A stretch of DNA of 64,000 bases from Antedon mediterranea (lineage: Eukaryota; Echinodermata; Crinoidea; Comatulida; Antedonidae): assembly GCF_964355755.1 (NCBI RefSeq), contig NC_092676.1, positions 20,628,288 to 20,692,287 of the forward strand, in the 5' to 3' direction. Both the position numbers and the translations under genes were made by a program. Shown here in pieces: positions 57,901 to 60,900 of the stretch. Position 1 is the stretch's first letter. Every line of letters starts with the position of its first letter. Under the pieces are notes generated by a model. It worked only from the letters and a program-made list of their open reading frames with translations, searched no databases and had not been told where the DNA came from.

Positions 57901-60900
57901 ATGAAAGATCAGCAATATCAATTACAACATAAGTTAACAAAGAAACTAAATTTACTCATTTGTTCCCATTAAGGTGTGTACTTGTACGTTGATGGAACAA
58001 CAACAAGACCTGACCAGCGTGCTAAACTCATCAGTCCTCTCTACCGATTGGCTGGTCTAGAATGCCAGTTCAGCTTCTGGTATTACATGTTTGGTGTTGA
58101 GTACGGCGACTTGGAGATTTACCAAAAGACTACTGATCGTGAGTTACGACTGGCAAAGGTGTCTGATGATCTACCGGATTACAATGTCTGGCAGAAAGAG
58201 GTGGTTAGCATTGATCAGTGTACTAAGGATTTCCAGGTATGTTATTAAAAACACATGAAAATGCCAATTTCAATTTTGTAAGATCCCAACCCGTGTAGAC
58301 ACAACAATTGCTATATTCACATAATACTGACACCTCTTGGAAGATAAATGGGACATTCTAAGTGCCATACTGTAGCTAGCCAGTTAATGTCCAACCCAAT
58401 CATCCTATTACATTCCGAGATAACCTGGTAGTTGTTGTGTCTATACAGGTAGGTATCTTACTCATAGATTATAACACCAGTGTTGTTTTGTGTAATAATA
58501 AAATATGAAGCTTTTTTCATTTATTTCCATAATATACGTAATTATATGTAATATACATTACATTTTTGATTACATAGATATACATTGATGCTGAAGACAG
58601 ACTTGTAGCTTCAATATCCAATGGTTTTGCAATTGATGACTTAAGATTTGACAACTGTGCATACACACTTCCTAAGGTCTTAGGTCAATGCTTGACAGAT
58701 CAACGTCAGTGTAGCAGTGGCCATTGTTATCCTATCTCAGCAAAATGTGATTTCAAGCCTGACTGCTGTGACGAAACAGATGAACAGAACTGCCGTGAGT
58801 CAATTATTAATGTGTTGTACAATTTATATACAGTAGAAGCTCTATTATAGGAAGTAAAACATTAATTTTCCTTTGTTCCTTTTCACAACAAAGTACACAA
58901 TGTGAATAATAATCTTATTTTTGTTTTCAAATCTTTATATAGAGGATTATCGTCAGTGTAATTTTGAGAACAACATGTGTGATTGGAATCAAATGTCTAG
59001 CGATGAATTTGATTGGTCTAGACACCAAGGCAGTACAGGTTCCAGCTCTACCGGACCTAGTAGGGATCATACTCTTGACTCCACATCAGGTACAAATACT
59101 TTCTATTTAAAATCATCTTATTAAACAATTATGCATATTCAATTAATTAACAGTTTCTTCCAGTTTAACAATACTGGTCATAGAATGTATTACATCTGTC
59201 TTCTTATTCGCATATTGGTATAATACCTTAATGTCACTTCATTTCTTTTTGGGAAAAGATATCCTACAAGTCTCTAGATAGATTATATATTAATATTAAT
59301 TGATTAACGTTCAACTTTTAAATTAACTTTATAAAACTAGATTTTTGGTGGTAAAGCACAATCTGGGAAACTTAGTGATACTACTAGTCCTAATTAGGTT
59401 TCATTCATCTTTTCTGTTGTTTTTATAAAACTAGATTGAATTTATAAAAACACAAGCTTGTAGGATTGTGCATTTGATGAAATGTTTTCTTTATTTTTAG
59501 GTTGGTATATATACATTGAGACATCTAGTCCACGACTGAATGGAGACAGAGCTAAGATAAGCAGTTATGTCATTAAGAGTACTGTGCAGACTTGTACAGT
59601 AAGTAACTTATGTGTCAAATACAGTAGATATTGCTATAATTTAAAAAAAATAACATTTGGCTGAATAAAAAACCTCTTTCCTAAAGCTCTGTCTATACTA
59701 TCAAACTTGTGACAACAACATTTGATGTGCCCATATGGACATGATGATCATATGGTCATATCACTACCAGATTTAGGTATATCACTACCATATATGGGCA
59801 CATCACACTAGTTTGATAGCTTAAGTTGGTAAACCAATTAATGTACTTCTATTTTTCTTTAGATGCGTTTCTGGTATCACATGCTTGGAGATCATATTGG
59901 AACCTTGAATGTGTACACCAGAACCATGGTGAATGCTCCAATGGTTTTGGAATGGACACAAGAAGGGGATAAGGGAGACAAATGGTTCTTTGGCTCCGTT
60001 GATGTTCGTAGTAGAGGTGAAGATTTCCAGGTACGTATTGGTATAATGATGATAGCATGATGGTTAGCAAGCTTGCCTTCCAATCCCAAGGTTCAGGGTT
60101 CAATCCTGTTTTAACCCATGACTGTTTCTATTCTATTTCTAAAGGGAAACTTTGTTTATAAACACAATATAGTTTACCCACCCATCCTGTAATTGGTTAA
60201 GTTACTTGCTGTTGGATGTGTTGAAATAAAAAAAAATTAATTTACATTTCTTTTACTTATTTTTTTTTTTTTTTTTTAACACAGTAGTTTATTATTACTA
60301 CCTACGTTTTGTTGTTATTTCAGATTATTATAGAGGGGATTAGAGGTTCAGGAATCCGAGGCGACATCTCATTGGATGATATTTCTTTTACTCCTGATTG
60401 TGAAGCATCTTCCCAAGATCTACCAGTTGTAACAACACCTGTACCTACAAAAAGTAAGTCTCCAATTCTAAATAGTAGCATAATAAAAAATAATAATAAT
60501 AATGATAATAAAGCAGTGTACATTCAATAAATAACATTATTTAAATATTTTCTTTTTAGTTACAACTATACCATATTTATGTGTAAATCCATTAAAGTTC
60601 CAATGCCGTGATTACACATGTATTGATAGAGAAAAGCAATGCGATTTCAAGACACAGTGCCCTGACAGATCAGATGAACTGGGCTGCCGTAAGTGTTGTT
60701 CTTATTAACTTAAAGCACAACTCCTTTACTCAGTCTCCTTAATTAATAGATGTCCAGTTCCAATTTTATTTTCCACTCACAAACAAAATTATGTAATTGA
60801 AGACAGAAAATGTAAGATATTATGCAGAGCACCAACTTCTTTATGGTAATATGTAATGTAACCTTAGAAAAAAAACAGTGGAAAACAAGTGTAAGAGCAG

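Noticed and set aside
60038-60110. Possible functional tRNA gene
   Set aside because: A- and B-box-like words are present but no cloverleaf can be closed and an A-tailed body follows, as in a SINE.
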